A model generated the notes under the pieces. It made no database searches and was not told the DNA's origin. It saw nothing but the letters and a program-made list of their open reading frames with translations. Positions 25,857 through 36,009 of a DNA stretch of 36,279 nucleotides are shown here, piece by piece (the stretch's first letter is position 1; the number at the start of each line of letters is the position of its first letter). Source of the DNA: Cyanobium sp. NIES-981. Its GTDB lineage: Bacteria > Cyanobacteriota > Cyanobacteriia > PCC-6307 > Cyanobiaceae. The DNA lies in contig CAMDLO010000016.1 in the NCBI GenBank assembly GCA_945901765.1, positions 1 to 36,279 on the forward strand. The letters run 5' to 3'. Made by a program: the position numbers and the translations under genes.

Positions 25857-26138
25857 TCAGATCTCCTCCGGTCCTTCCGGTTCCCCCAGCTGGGTGAGGG
25901 CCAGCTGGCGCATGGTTTCGCCCCAGGCCGCACAACCGCCAGCACCGCTTACCAGGATCAGGGCCTTGAGCAAGGAGATCGGACGGAGGGACTCCCCCGG
26001 CGTGCCGGTGACGCGGTGCACCAACACCAGGAGCACGCTGGCGGCCAGAGTAGCCAGAGCGGCACTGAGCACGATGCGGCGGCGATCGACCCGATGCTGA
26101 CGGCCCTTGCGGTAACCGGGTGGATGGGGGAGCGGCAT
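25857..26138 (-). CDS. Small two-helix membrane protein of RND cassette 2
   Basis: 93 residues with a basic, proline-containing N-terminus (1-21), two membrane helices (about 22-41 and 54-72) and a short acidic C-terminus. It starts 8 bp after the stop of the cassette 2 RND gene. The Ser-Gly-Ala-Gly motif in helix 2 and the following Glu-x-x-Arg-Gln-Leu match the cassette 1 small protein by eye, with similar helix spacing. The N- and C-terminal tails differ. It is probably a paralogous pump-associated protein of unknown role. Confidence 0.78.
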   Translation of the reverse strand: MPLPHPPGYRKGRQHRVDRRRIVLSAALATLAASVLLVLVHRVTGTPGESLRPISLLKALILVSGAGGCAAWGETMRQLALTQLGEPEGPEEI

Positions 26139-26146
26139 GGATCGAA

Positions 26147-29100
26147 TCAGGCCGGTGGGGGAATGTCAGGTCCCAGCGGATCAGCGTCGGCGCTGGCGGG
26201 GAACCAGGCCTCCTCCAGCTGCTTCATCAGCACATAAAAGGCAGGAACCACAAACAGACTCAGCCCCGTGGCCACCAGCAGGCCGCCGAAAATCACGGCC
26301 CCGAGTGAGCGCTGGCTGAGGGCCCCGGCACCACTGGCCACCAGCAAGGGGAAGAAGCCGGCCAAGGCCGCCATCGCCGTCATCAAAATGGGGCGCAGGC
26401 GCGATCGGGCCGCACCCGACGCCGCCTCCGCAGCCGCCATGCCCTGCTCCATCCGCTGGTTGGCCAGATCCACAATCAGGATTCCATTCTTGGCTGCCAG
26501 CCCGATCAATGTCACCAGACCCACCTGGGCATAGACGTTGTTCACCTGGCCGCGCAGCACGAGCAAGGCCAGAGCACCCAGCATGGCCAGGGGCACAGTC
26601 ATCAGGATGATCAGCGGATCGATGTAACTGCCGTACTGGGCCGAGAGCACCAGATAGACCACCACGATCCCCAGGGCGAACACCAGGGCGGCCAGGGCCC
26701 CGGCCTGCACTTCGGAGCGGGTGAGGGCCGACCAGTCTGAGCCGATGTTGCTGAGATTGAGCTGCCGGAACGTGGCCATCAGGGTGTCGATCGCCTGACC
26801 GCTGCTGCGGCCCATGGCCTCCACGCCCTGAATGAGCACGGTCCGATAGAGGTCAAAGTGGCTGATGATCGGCGGCGCGCTGTCCAGCCGCACCTTCACC
26901 ACATTGGTGAGGGGAATCAGCTTGCCGCTGCGGTCGGGCACGTAGAGATTATCGAGCGATTGCACCACCTCTCGCTTACTTCCCTCGGCCTGCACATACA
27001 CCTGACGGTACTGCTGATTCTCGTAGGTTTGGTTTACAAAACTACCGCCGTTGATGGTGCCGAGCACCTGCATGGCCTGGCCGAAGTCGATGTTCAGGGA
27101 AGCCATCCTGTCCCGGTCTGGCTCCAGTCGCCACACCGGTGCGTCGCTGATGAACTGGGTGTAGAGATTACCGAAATCGCCCGTGGCCCTGGCCTTACCG
27201 ATCAGCTTGCCCGCCATCTGGGCCAGATCGGTGGGGCTGTAGCCACCATTGCTGAGGTCATTGAACTGGAACGAGAGACCACCCTGAGCACTGAAGCCGG
27301 GCACGGCCGCAGGCGACTGGGCCAGCACCAGCGCACCGGGAATCTCATGGAACTCCTTGTTGAGGCGGGCGATGATCTCCTGGGCCGACTGGCCTTTGCC
27401 ACTGCGCTCATCAATCGGCCGCAGCCCGAAGAAGAACAGACCCTGGTTGAGCGAGCCACCATTGAAGCCAGCCCCACCAACAATCTCACCGGAGATGATT
27501 TCTTTCTCCTTGGCCAGGATCGCCTGAGCCTTGGTGGCGACCTCCATGGTCGCCTCGATCGAGGCCTGCGGGGGGAGCTGAATGATCCCAAGCCCGTAGC
27601 CCTGATCCTCCGTGGGCACAAAGCCGGTGGGAATGGCGGTGAACGCCACCCCGGTCAGCACGATGCCGCCCAGAAGCAGCAGTGCGACCAACCGACGCAG
27701 CCGGATCACCTGATTCAAGACGCGGCCGTAGACGTTGGCCAGGCGATCAAAGCCTGCATTGAAGGCCTTGAAGATCGGCATCAGGAAGGTGCCCACCAGA
27801 GCACCGAGGCCGCCGAGCACAATCGACAGCAACCAGCCGCCGGCCATGGCACCGTAAATCCCACCGAAGGCAGCGCCGATCAGGGTCCAGCGCAGACCGC
27901 GGGGCTCGGTCTTGCCACCGCCCAGCAGCAGGGCCGACTGCAGAGGTTTGCCGGTGATCGCATTGAACGTGGAGACCAGGATCGAAAAGACGATCGTGAG
28001 TGCGAACTGGCGATAGATCACACCGGTGGCCCCGGGGAAGAAGGTCACCGGCACAAACACCGCCAGCAGCACGAGCGCTGTGGCCAGAATGGCGCCGGTG
28101 AGCTCCTTCATGGCGTTGGAGGCGGCCCTGAATGGGCGGTCGCCCGCTTCGATCCGGGCCGATACCGCCTCCACCACCACAATCGCGTCGTCCACCACCA
28201 GACCGGTGGCCAGGATGATGCCGAGGAGGGTCAGCTCGTTGATCGAAAACCCGAACACCTTCACGAAGATCAAGGCGCCAAGCAGGGCGATCGGCAGGGC
28301 CAGGGCGGGCACGGCAGTGGCTTTCCAGTCCTGCAGAAACAGGAAGATGATCAGCAGCACCAACACCACGGCGTCTCGCAGAGCATCGAGGGCGCCCTCA
28401 ATCGAGGCATTGATGAAATCGGTTTGGTCAAACACCTTCTCCAGCACCACACCGGGGGGGAGGGTATTGCTGAAGCTGGTGAGCACCTCATCCACGGCCT
28501 TGGCGGTGCTGATGGCGTTGCTGCCAGGCAGCTGGATCACACCAAAGCCAACACAAGGGTAACCGGTGCGGGCATTGACAGCCTGCTGGTTGAAGTTCTG
28601 GAAAGCATACTCAGCACGGCCGACGTCCCCAACACGAATCAGGCCGCCATCGGGTCCCTTGGCGAGAATGACATCTTCAAACTGTTTGACAGTTTCCAGA
28701 GTTCCATTCACCAAAATCGGGAATGTGGTGCGATTGGCGCGGGTGGAGGGCGGGCCGCCGATGCTGCCAGCAATCACAATCTGATTCTGGGATTTCAGAG
28801 CCTCAACAACTGCATCAACACTTAGGTTGAAACGGGCAAGACGCTGCGGATCCACCCAGATTCGATAGGCGGGGTTACTGGCGCCGAAGATATTCACCTG
28901 ACCCACACCCTCGGCCCGAGTCAGGGGGTAATAAAGGTTGAGCTGGAGCAGGCCATTGAGATATTCCCGGCTGAACTGCCCCGCTGTCGACGTGAGGTTG
29001 TACACCAGAAGATAGCTGCTCGCCGTCTGCTGAACCGTCACCCCCTGAGCATTGACCTGAGGCGGCAACTGGGGGCTGGCGGTTTGCACCCGGTTAAGCA

Positions 29101-29425
29101 CATTCACCTGATCGATATCAGGATCCGTACCTGCCTTGAAGTACACGTTCACCTGGCTGGTGCCCTGGCTGGTACTGAACGAGGTGATGTAATCCATCCC
29201 CGGCGCACCGTTGATCTGTTCCTCGAGGGGGCCCGTCACCGCACTCTCCACGGTGAGCGCGTCGGCCCCCGGCAGATTGGCGTTCACCTGCACCGTGGGC
29301 GGGGCAATGTTCGGCAGGTTCTCGATCGGCAGCAGCGGCAGGCTGATCAGGCCGGCCATCAGGATCAGGATGCTGCACACCGTGCTGAGCACGGGGCGGC
29401 GAATGAAGGTGTCGGAAAGACTCAT
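26147..29425 (-). CDS. HAE1-family RND efflux transporter, cassette 2
   Basis: A 1092-residue AcrB-like exporter, a clear paralogue of the cassette 1 protein with the same N-terminal Arg-Pro-Val-Leu and Pro-Pro-Thr-Val motifs. The proton-relay residues Asp412-Asp413 and Lys979 are conserved. The TM6-TM7 loop again contains inserted hydrophobic sequence (about 512-550), but shorter than in cassette 1. Its ATG overlaps the stop of the upstream adaptor gene by 4 bp (ATGA), so the two are translationally coupled. The substrate is unknown. Confidence 0.95.
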   Translation of the reverse strand: MSLSDTFIRRPVLSTVCSILILMAGLISLPLLPIENLPNIAPPTVQVNANLPGADALTVESAVTGPLEEQINGAPGMDYITSFSTSQGTSQVNVYFKAGTDPDIDQVNVLNRVQTASPQLPPQVNAQGVTVQQTASSYLLVYNLTSTAGQFSREYLNGLLQLNLYYPLTRAEGVGQVNIFGASNPAYRIWVDPQRLARFNLSVDAVVEALKSQNQIVIAGSIGGPPSTRANRTTFPILVNGTLETVKQFEDVILAKGPDGGLIRVGDVGRAEYAFQNFNQQAVNARTGYPCVGFGVIQLPGSNAISTAKAVDEVLTSFSNTLPPGVVLEKVFDQTDFINASIEGALDALRDAVVLVLLIIFLFLQDWKATAVPALALPIALLGALIFVKVFGFSINELTLLGIILATGLVVDDAIVVVEAVSARIEAGDRPFRAASNAMKELTGAILATALVLLAVFVPVTFFPGATGVIYRQFALTIVFSILVSTFNAITGKPLQSALLLGGGKTEPRGLRWTLIGAAFGGIYGAMAGGWLLSIVLGGLGALVGTFLMPIFKAFNAGFDRLANVYGRVLNQVIRLRRLVALLLLGGIVLTGVAFTAIPTGFVPTEDQGYGLGIIQLPPQASIEATMEVATKAQAILAKEKEIISGEIVGGAGFNGGSLNQGLFFFGLRPIDERSGKGQSAQEIIARLNKEFHEIPGALVLAQSPAAVPGFSAQGGLSFQFNDLSNGGYSPTDLAQMAGKLIGKARATGDFGNLYTQFISDAPVWRLEPDRDRMASLNIDFGQAMQVLGTINGGSFVNQTYENQQYRQVYVQAEGSKREVVQSLDNLYVPDRSGKLIPLTNVVKVRLDSAPPIISHFDLYRTVLIQGVEAMGRSSGQAIDTLMATFRQLNLSNIGSDWSALTRSEVQAGALAALVFALGIVVVYLVLSAQYGSYIDPLIILMTVPLAMLGALALLVLRGQVNNVYAQVGLVTLIGLAAKNGILIVDLANQRMEQGMAAAEAASGAARSRLRPILMTAMAALAGFFPLLVASGAGALSQRSLGAVIFGGLLVATGLSLFVVPAFYVLMKQLEEAWFPASADADPLGPDIPPPA

Positions 29426-30588
29426 CGGGCCTGGGTCCGGCTGGCGGCGGGCAGGCGCATGCCGGCGAACGGGCTCTGCAGCGCCGTGGCCGACTGCACC
29501 GAGAGGCCGCTGCGCAGCTGGGCCAGATTGCCCACCACCACGGTGTCTGCGGCAGTGAGGCCCTCCAGCACCGGGTAGGCGCCGGCCTGCAGGGTCCCCA
29601 GACGCACGGGCACCTGAATGGCCACGGGAAGATTGGCCACGGGCGGGGGATCGAGCTCCCGGCCGAGGCGGCGCCGGGCCTCCTCCGCGCTCACCGCCAG
29701 GAACACAAAGGTCTTGCCCGCCTGCAGCAGTACAGATTGCTGGGGAATGGCCAGCACCCGACGCTGGTCGAACACCAGGGTGGCGCTGACCCGCTCGTTG
29801 TTGCGCAGGGCCCCATCGGGATTGTTGAAGGCTGCCTTCACAAGCAACGTCTGGCGCTCCTTGTCGAGATCCGGTGCCACGAACACCACCTGGCCGGTGG
29901 CCCTCGGGCGGCGTGGGTCAGGCCCCTTGAGAATCACCGGCAGACCAGGGCGCACCCGGTCGCTGAGCTCGCCAGGCACATCGATTCGCACCCAGAGCCT
30001 GCTGTTGTCAACCACACTGGTTACCACCTGGCCCGCCTGGATCACATCACCGATCTTGAAGTTCAGGCTGCCCACATACCCCTCAATCGGAGCCACCACG
30101 TTCTTGTAGGCGAGGGTGGCGCTGGCGGCCTTGAGTCGGTCGCGGCTCTGGATGGCCTGAGTCACATAGAAGTCGCGGTCTTTGGTGGAGACGGCCCCTT
30201 GCTGATTGAGAAAGATGTAGCGCTCGGCGTTGATGAAATCCTTACGAGCCTCTGCCGCATCGGCATCGACTTCAGCCCGCTGCTGCACCTGATCCAGGCG
30301 GAACAGCAGGTCTCCCGGCCGCACGCTCTGACCCTCATTGACAGGCATGGAGGTGATGCGACCGGCAATCTCCGAAGCCAGGCGGATCTCGCGGATCGCT
30401 TCGAGCGTGCTCTGGTAGTCGGCCGAGTCGGTGATGAGCTGGGGGCTGGGGTTCACCAGCTGCACCTGGGGAGGCACTGCCGCCGGCGGTCTGGGCCTGC
30501 TGCAGGAAGCCAGCAGGGATGCCCCGAAGCAGGCACTGAAGAGAGCCACAAGCACCCTGGCTGCCGGGACGGCTCGACTTGCGCGCAC
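29422..30588 (-). CDS. RND membrane-fusion (adaptor) lipoprotein, cassette 2
   Basis: An HlyD/AcrA-family adaptor. I place the start at the GTG at 30588, giving 388 residues and a clean lipoprotein signal with lipobox Leu-Ala-Ser-Cys29. The open frame continues to 30702, but that would bury the signal peptide behind about 38 non-signal residues. The biotinyl-lipoyl-like segments Ser-Glu-Ile-Ala-Gly-Arg-Ile and Ala-Pro-Ile-Glu-Gly-Tyr-Val-Gly flank a coiled-coil hairpin, as in other RND adaptors. It is divergent from rarA, with 160 bp between the starts for both promoters. Confidence 0.9.
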   Translation of the reverse strand: MRASRAVPAARVLVALFSACFGASLLASCSRPRPPAAVPPQVQLVNPSPQLITDSADYQSTLEAIREIRLASEIAGRITSMPVNEGQSVRPGDLLFRLDQVQQRAEVDADAAEARKDFINAERYIFLNQQGAVSTKDRDFYVTQAIQSRDRLKAASATLAYKNVVAPIEGYVGSLNFKIGDVIQAGQVVTSVVDNSRLWVRIDVPGELSDRVRPGLPVILKGPDPRRPRATGQVVFVAPDLDKERQTLLVKAAFNNPDGALRNNERVSATLVFDQRRVLAIPQQSVLLQAGKTFVFLAVSAEEARRRLGRELDPPPVANLPVAIQVPVRLGTLQAGAYPVLEGLTAADTVVVGNLAQLRSGLSVQSATALQSPFAGMRLPAASRTQAR

Positions 30589-30748
30589 GGATACAGGCTG
30601 GTTACGCAGCAAGCTACACAAGGCGCCGGTGTTGCCAAGTGCCCTCGGAACAGTCTCTGAGCCGGACCTGCAGCAACAGGGCAACCAAGACTCCGCCGGC
30701 ACCTGACGTCAGCATCACCCACCTCCGCCGAACTGAACACCCTCAGCC

Positions 30749-32971
<2,223 letters not shown>

Positions 32972-32993
32972 GCGGAGCACGCTCCCCCGGGCA

Positions 32994-33716
32994 TCACCAG
33001 AGCCCGCGGATCACAGAGGGCTGGGGAGCCGGAACCGCGGCTGGAGCCTGGGTGTTGATGCGCACCTGAGCCACCGGGTCGCTCTGCTGATTGGCCTGAA
33101 TGCAGGCGGGCAGGAAGACATACCAGGAAAGCAGGGACGTGCACTGGGCCTCGCCCTGGCAACGGCCTTCAGCACAGACGTTCTGAGCACCGCTGTAGGT
33201 GTTGCAGAAGTCGGCCAGGCGCATGTCGACGGGCAGATTGGCCATGATGCCGGCCGCAGAGATCTGACCGTCGCGAGCATCAGCAATGATGGCCGCCCGC
33301 AGGGCCTGCACCGAATAGCTGGTCTTGCTCCAATAAGGGAAATAGCTGGTGGTCTGATTTTTAAGGAATTTCACTCCGTTGGCGGAGTAGAGGAAGCGGC
33401 TCACCCCCACCATGTCAACGGAGTAGGTCTTGTTGAGGCCTTCACGTACCTCATCAGCTGTCCACCCCGAGCTGTTCAGACCACTCTGCAGTCCGCGATC
33501 CGTCACCTCACCGGATTCAAGAAAAGTCTTCATTGCCGCCCTATTGGTGGACCAGACGGCACCGCCGGTGTTCCAACGGATCGGCAGACCGTTATCCACC
33601 GAGGCGGCGGCAGGGAGCACCATTGCCACCAGACCTGCGCCAACAACAAGACCTGCCATCACAGGCCGGTTCATGGTCTTCAGAGGCCTGTTCATGGTCT
33701 TCACTAGCCTGATCAT
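32994..33716 (-). CDS. Exported DUF1400-like protein
   Basis: About 240 residues from the ATG at 33716; ATG codons at 33695 and 33674 are equally plausible because the start region is a three-fold repeat. A signal peptide follows (Gly-Leu-Val-Val-Gly-Ala-Gly-Leu-Val-Ala-Met-Val-Leu-Pro-Ala-Ala-Ala-Ser). The mature N-terminal part, with Phe-Leu-Glu-Ser-Gly-Glu-Val and Leu-Arg-Ala-Ala-Ile-Ile-Ala-Asp-Ala-Arg-Asp-Gly, resembles DUF1400, a cyanobacterial domain often attached to alpha/beta hydrolases. No hydrolase domain is present here. A cluster of five Cys residues near the C-terminus suggests disulfides in the periplasm. Function unknown. Confidence 0.7.
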   Translation of the reverse strand: MIRLVKTMNRPLKTMNRPVMAGLVVGAGLVAMVLPAAASVDNGLPIRWNTGGAVWSTNRAAMKTFLESGEVTDRGLQSGLNSSGWTADEVREGLNKTYSVDMVGVSRFLYSANGVKFLKNQTTSYFPYWSKTSYSVQALRAAIIADARDGQISAAGIMANLPVDMRLADFCNTYSGAQNVCAEGRCQGEAQCTSLLSWYVFLPACIQANQQSDPVAQVRINTQAPAAVPAPQPSVIRGLW

Positions 33717-33732
33717 GATCTTCACTGTTGGA
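33670..33732. repeat. 21-bp tandem repeat spanning the DUF1400-like start codons
   Basis: Three 21-bp units (starts at about 33670, 33691 and 33712) encode, on the minus strand, the seven-codon units Lys-Ile-Met-Ile-Arg-Leu-Val, Lys-Thr-Met-Asn-Arg-Pro-Leu and Lys-Thr-Met-Asn-Arg-Pro-Val. Each carries an ATG preceded by GTGAAG or CTGAAG. The translation start itself is therefore triplicated in frame. Confidence 0.75.
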
Positions 33733-33942
33733 TCAAGGACCTCATCTGGACCGTAGCCAGAGCTTCCAGAAGGGAAATCGGAGCGCAAGGGGCACTTACA
33801 AACTGAAACATGCCGCGAAATCCGCTGCAGATCAGCGAATCACACGCGGTCGATCGGCCACAGGTTCTGCGGCGGATCGAATCCGGGGCGCTTGCCATGG
33901 TCTGCTCCCTAAACTCCCGCCAGACAAAGCACACACTCCACC

Positions 33943-34410
33943 ATGGCCCTGGCGATCGGAGTTCAAGCCCCTGATTTCACCTTGCCGGATCAGAACGGTG
34001 ATCCCGTGCAACTCTCAGCGCTCCGCGGCCAAAGGGTTGTCATCTATTTCTACCCGAAAGATGACACGCCCGGATGCACCAAGGAGGCCTGTAACTTTCG
34101 CGATCAATGGCAGGCCTTCGAGCAGCACGGCATGCGGGTGCTCGGCATCAGCAAAGATGGCGCCGCGAGCCACGCCAAATTCATCGCTAAATATTCACTT
34201 CCCTTCACGCTGCTCACGGATGCTGAGCCCTGCCCTGTGGCCAGCGCCTATGACAGCTACGGACTTAAAAAATTTATGGGGAAGGAGTACATGGGCATGA
34301 TGCGCCACACCTTCGTGATCGATCCGGCTGGGGCGATCGAACAGATTTACACAAAGGTCAAGGCGGAGACAATGGCTGACACGATCCTTGCCGATCTGGG
34401 CCTGAGCTGA
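33943..34410 (+). CDS. bcp: Bcp/PrxQ-type thioredoxin-dependent peroxiredoxin
   Basis: Reduces hydrogen and alkyl peroxides using thioredoxin. The 155-residue protein has the peroxidatic Cys45 in Pro-Lys-Asp-Asp-Thr-Pro-Gly-Cys and the resolving Cys50 five residues on, the atypical two-Cys arrangement of PrxQ. The C-terminal Arg-His-Thr-Phe-Val-Ile-Asp motif is typical. A TAAACT hexamer at 33910-33915, about 28 bp before the ATG, may be a -10 element. The last 53 bp overlap the convergent coaX gene. Confidence 0.96.
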   Translation: MALAIGVQAPDFTLPDQNGDPVQLSALRGQRVVIYFYPKDDTPGCTKEACNFRDQWQAFEQHGMRVLGISKDGAASHAKFIAKYSLPFTLLTDAEPCPVASAYDSYGLKKFMGKEYMGMMRHTFVIDPAGAIEQIYTKVKAETMADTILADLGLS

Positions 34411-35131
34411 GCGCAGCCAGGGCAGCGAGCGCCAGATCCGGCTGACAGGCCACCCCCAGGGCTGGCGCCAGCCAGGTCCCATCTCCACCGGTCACCCACA
34501 GCCGGCATTCAGGGTCAGACAAGCGCAGGTCTTGCCAGGCGGCCTGAACCGCGGCAGCCATCCCCAGCCTCACCCCCTGCTCCATCGCCTCTGCTGTGGC
34601 GCTGGGCCAGGGCACACCCACCGCTGCCGCCCCGGGCTCGACCGCGCTGGTGGACCAGGGAAGCTGGCTGGTCGCCTCGGCCAGACTCCGCAGCTGCAGG
34701 GCACGACCGGCCTGGATCCGACCACCGGCGAAGACCCCGTCCCGATTCACGCGGGTGAGGCTCAGGGCCGTGCCGGCGTCGGCCACCAGGGCCGCGGTCC
34801 TGCCCAGCCGCCAGGCCCGCCAGGCCACCAGCGCCCGGTCCACCCCGATCCAGTCGGGCAGGCCCGCAAGCGGGACAGCACCGGTGTGCAAACGCCGGGA
34901 AGGATCAAGCCCAGCCCCCTCAGGCACCGGACCGACCGCAGCCCAGGCCCGCAGCCGGGACAGCAGGGCGAGCGGGATCGCACCGCCAGGCGACGGCGGG
35001 GGGCTGCTCCAGCAGCTCAATCCCCCGGAGGAATGCCCCACAGCCCAGTGCCAGCGGCTGTTGCCGATCAGCAGCCAGGCGTTGTGGCCGGGTTCCAGAT
35101 CCAGAGCCGCGCCTGGAGCCTGGAATGACAC
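34358..35131 (-). CDS. coaX: Type III pantothenate kinase
   Basis: Phosphorylates pantothenate in the first step of coenzyme A synthesis. From the GTG at 35131 (2 bp after the cysH stop) it has 257 residues. An upstream ATG at 35176 would overlap cysH by 43 bp. Motifs of the family are Leu-Ile-Gly-Asn-Ser-Arg-Trp-His-Trp near residue 20, Gly-Val-Asp-Arg-Ala at about 96-100, the catalytic segment Ala-Asp-Ala-Gly-Thr-Ala-Leu-Ser (117-124), and Gly-Gly-Arg-Ile-Gln-Ala-Gly (about 136-142). The family is divergent in sequence, and this copy departs from the common Pro-Gly in the last motif. Its 3' end overlaps the convergent bcp by 53 bp. Confidence 0.88.
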   Translation of the reverse strand: MSFQAPGAALDLEPGHNAWLLIGNSRWHWAVGHSSGGLSCWSSPPPSPGGAIPLALLSRLRAWAAVGPVPEGAGLDPSRRLHTGAVPLAGLPDWIGVDRALVAWRAWRLGRTAALVADAGTALSLTRVNRDGVFAGGRIQAGRALQLRSLAEATSQLPWSTSAVEPGAAAVGVPWPSATAEAMEQGVRLGMAAAVQAAWQDLRLSDPECRLWVTGGDGTWLAPALGVACQPDLALAALAALSSGPDRQGSCQPLSPP

Positions 35132-35133
35132 CG

Positions 35134-35901
35134 TCAGATCCCCTCTCCCATCAGGCCGGGCAGATGGATTCCGCATTCCTGCTTCAGACCGCTGAACCGG
35201 GTGGCACGTCCGTTGAGCGCACCGTCATCGGGTGCACTGGAGTGCCAGTCCCCCACCGTGGAATAGCCCTGCTCGAACAGGGGGTGCTGGGGCAGACCGT
35301 GCTCCTGCATGTAGTAGTACACCTCCCGATTTGACCAGTCCAGCAGCGGCCTCAGCGACCAGCGCTGACGCACCCCGGCGAGCACGGCCATCGAGCGGCG
35401 GTGATCGGTCTGGCTGCCGCGCACGCCACTGGCCCAGCAGCGCACATCGAGCTGGGCGAGAGCCTGATCCAACGGTTCGACCTTGCGAATCCGGTGATAG
35501 AGCTCCAGGTCCTCGACACGGCCGGTCTCCCACAGACGTCCGTGCAGGGCCTCCATCCGGGCGGGGCTGAGCGCAGCCTGGGCCACATGGGGGGTGATCC
35601 CCAACAGGCTGCAGAGCTGCTCGGCATAGCGATAGGTCTCGGCGGGGAGATAGCCCGTATCCACCCAGATCACCGGCAGCGACAGCGCCCGTTCAGCCAT
35701 CAGCTGGCTGGCCTGATGGAGCAGAACCGCAGACTGAATCCCAAAGCTCGTGGTGATGGCAAACCCTTCGCCAAAGCAATCCAGCCCCCAGCCCAGACGC
35801 GCGGCGGGGGAGAGGGGCAGCAGTTGCGCAAGGGCCGCCTCGGAATCCACCGGCAGGCCGCAACGGTCTGGGGGGAGGGCTGTCGCTGGAGCAATCACCA
35901 T
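35134..35901 (-). CDS. cysH: Phosphoadenosine phosphosulfate reductase
   Basis: Reduces PAPS to sulfite in assimilatory sulfate reduction, using thioredoxin. The 255-residue protein has Thr-Thr-Ser-Phe-Gly-Ile-Gln-Ser (substrate loop, about 50-57), Val-Asp-Thr-Gly-Tyr-Leu, Arg-Arg-Ser-Met, Pro-Leu-Leu-Asp-Trp-Ser, and the catalytic Glu-Cys243-Gly-Ile-His near the C-terminus. The paired cysteines that bind 4Fe-4S in APS reductases are not seen, so PAPS is the likely substrate. coaX follows 2 bp downstream and probably shares its transcript. A large inverted repeat lies 12 bp upstream of the ATG. Confidence 0.95.
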   Translation of the reverse strand: MVIAPATALPPDRCGLPVDSEAALAQLLPLSPAARLGWGLDCFGEGFAITTSFGIQSAVLLHQASQLMAERALSLPVIWVDTGYLPAETYRYAEQLCSLLGITPHVAQAALSPARMEALHGRLWETGRVEDLELYHRIRKVEPLDQALAQLDVRCWASGVRGSQTDHRRSMAVLAGVRQRWSLRPLLDWSNREVYYYMQEHGLPQHPLFEQGYSTVGDWHSSAPDDGALNGRATRFSGLKQECGIHLPGLMGEGI

Positions 35902-35913
35902 TCACGCATCATC

Positions 35914-35960
35914 GCCCCGCATCCGCCCCGCCGCCGGGGATGGCGGGGCGGATGCGGGGC
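35914..35960. promoter_or_regulatory. Perfect 19-bp inverted repeat between divergent cysH and ndh
   Basis: Bases 35914-35932 are the exact reverse complement of 35942-35960, around a 9-nt loop (35933-35941). The arms are very GC-rich. They sit 12 bp upstream of cysH and about 50 bp upstream of the NADH dehydrogenase gene. As the flanking genes diverge, a terminator role is unlikely and there is no T tract. It could be an operator for a dimeric regulator or a strong leader hairpin in the cysH mRNA. Confidence 0.8.
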
Positions 35961-36009
35961 CTCAGCGGTGCGGCCAGGCAGCCATGATCAGCCAAGAGCG
36001 GTTGCCGTG

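Noticed and set aside
26858-28825. 655-codon plus-strand open frame opposite the cassette 2 RND gene
   Set aside because: Same reasoning: antisense to a clear HAE1 transporter, and its composition is typical of shadow frames.
35914-35960. Inverted repeat considered as a terminator
   Set aside because: The flanking genes diverge from it, and there is no T tract on either side.
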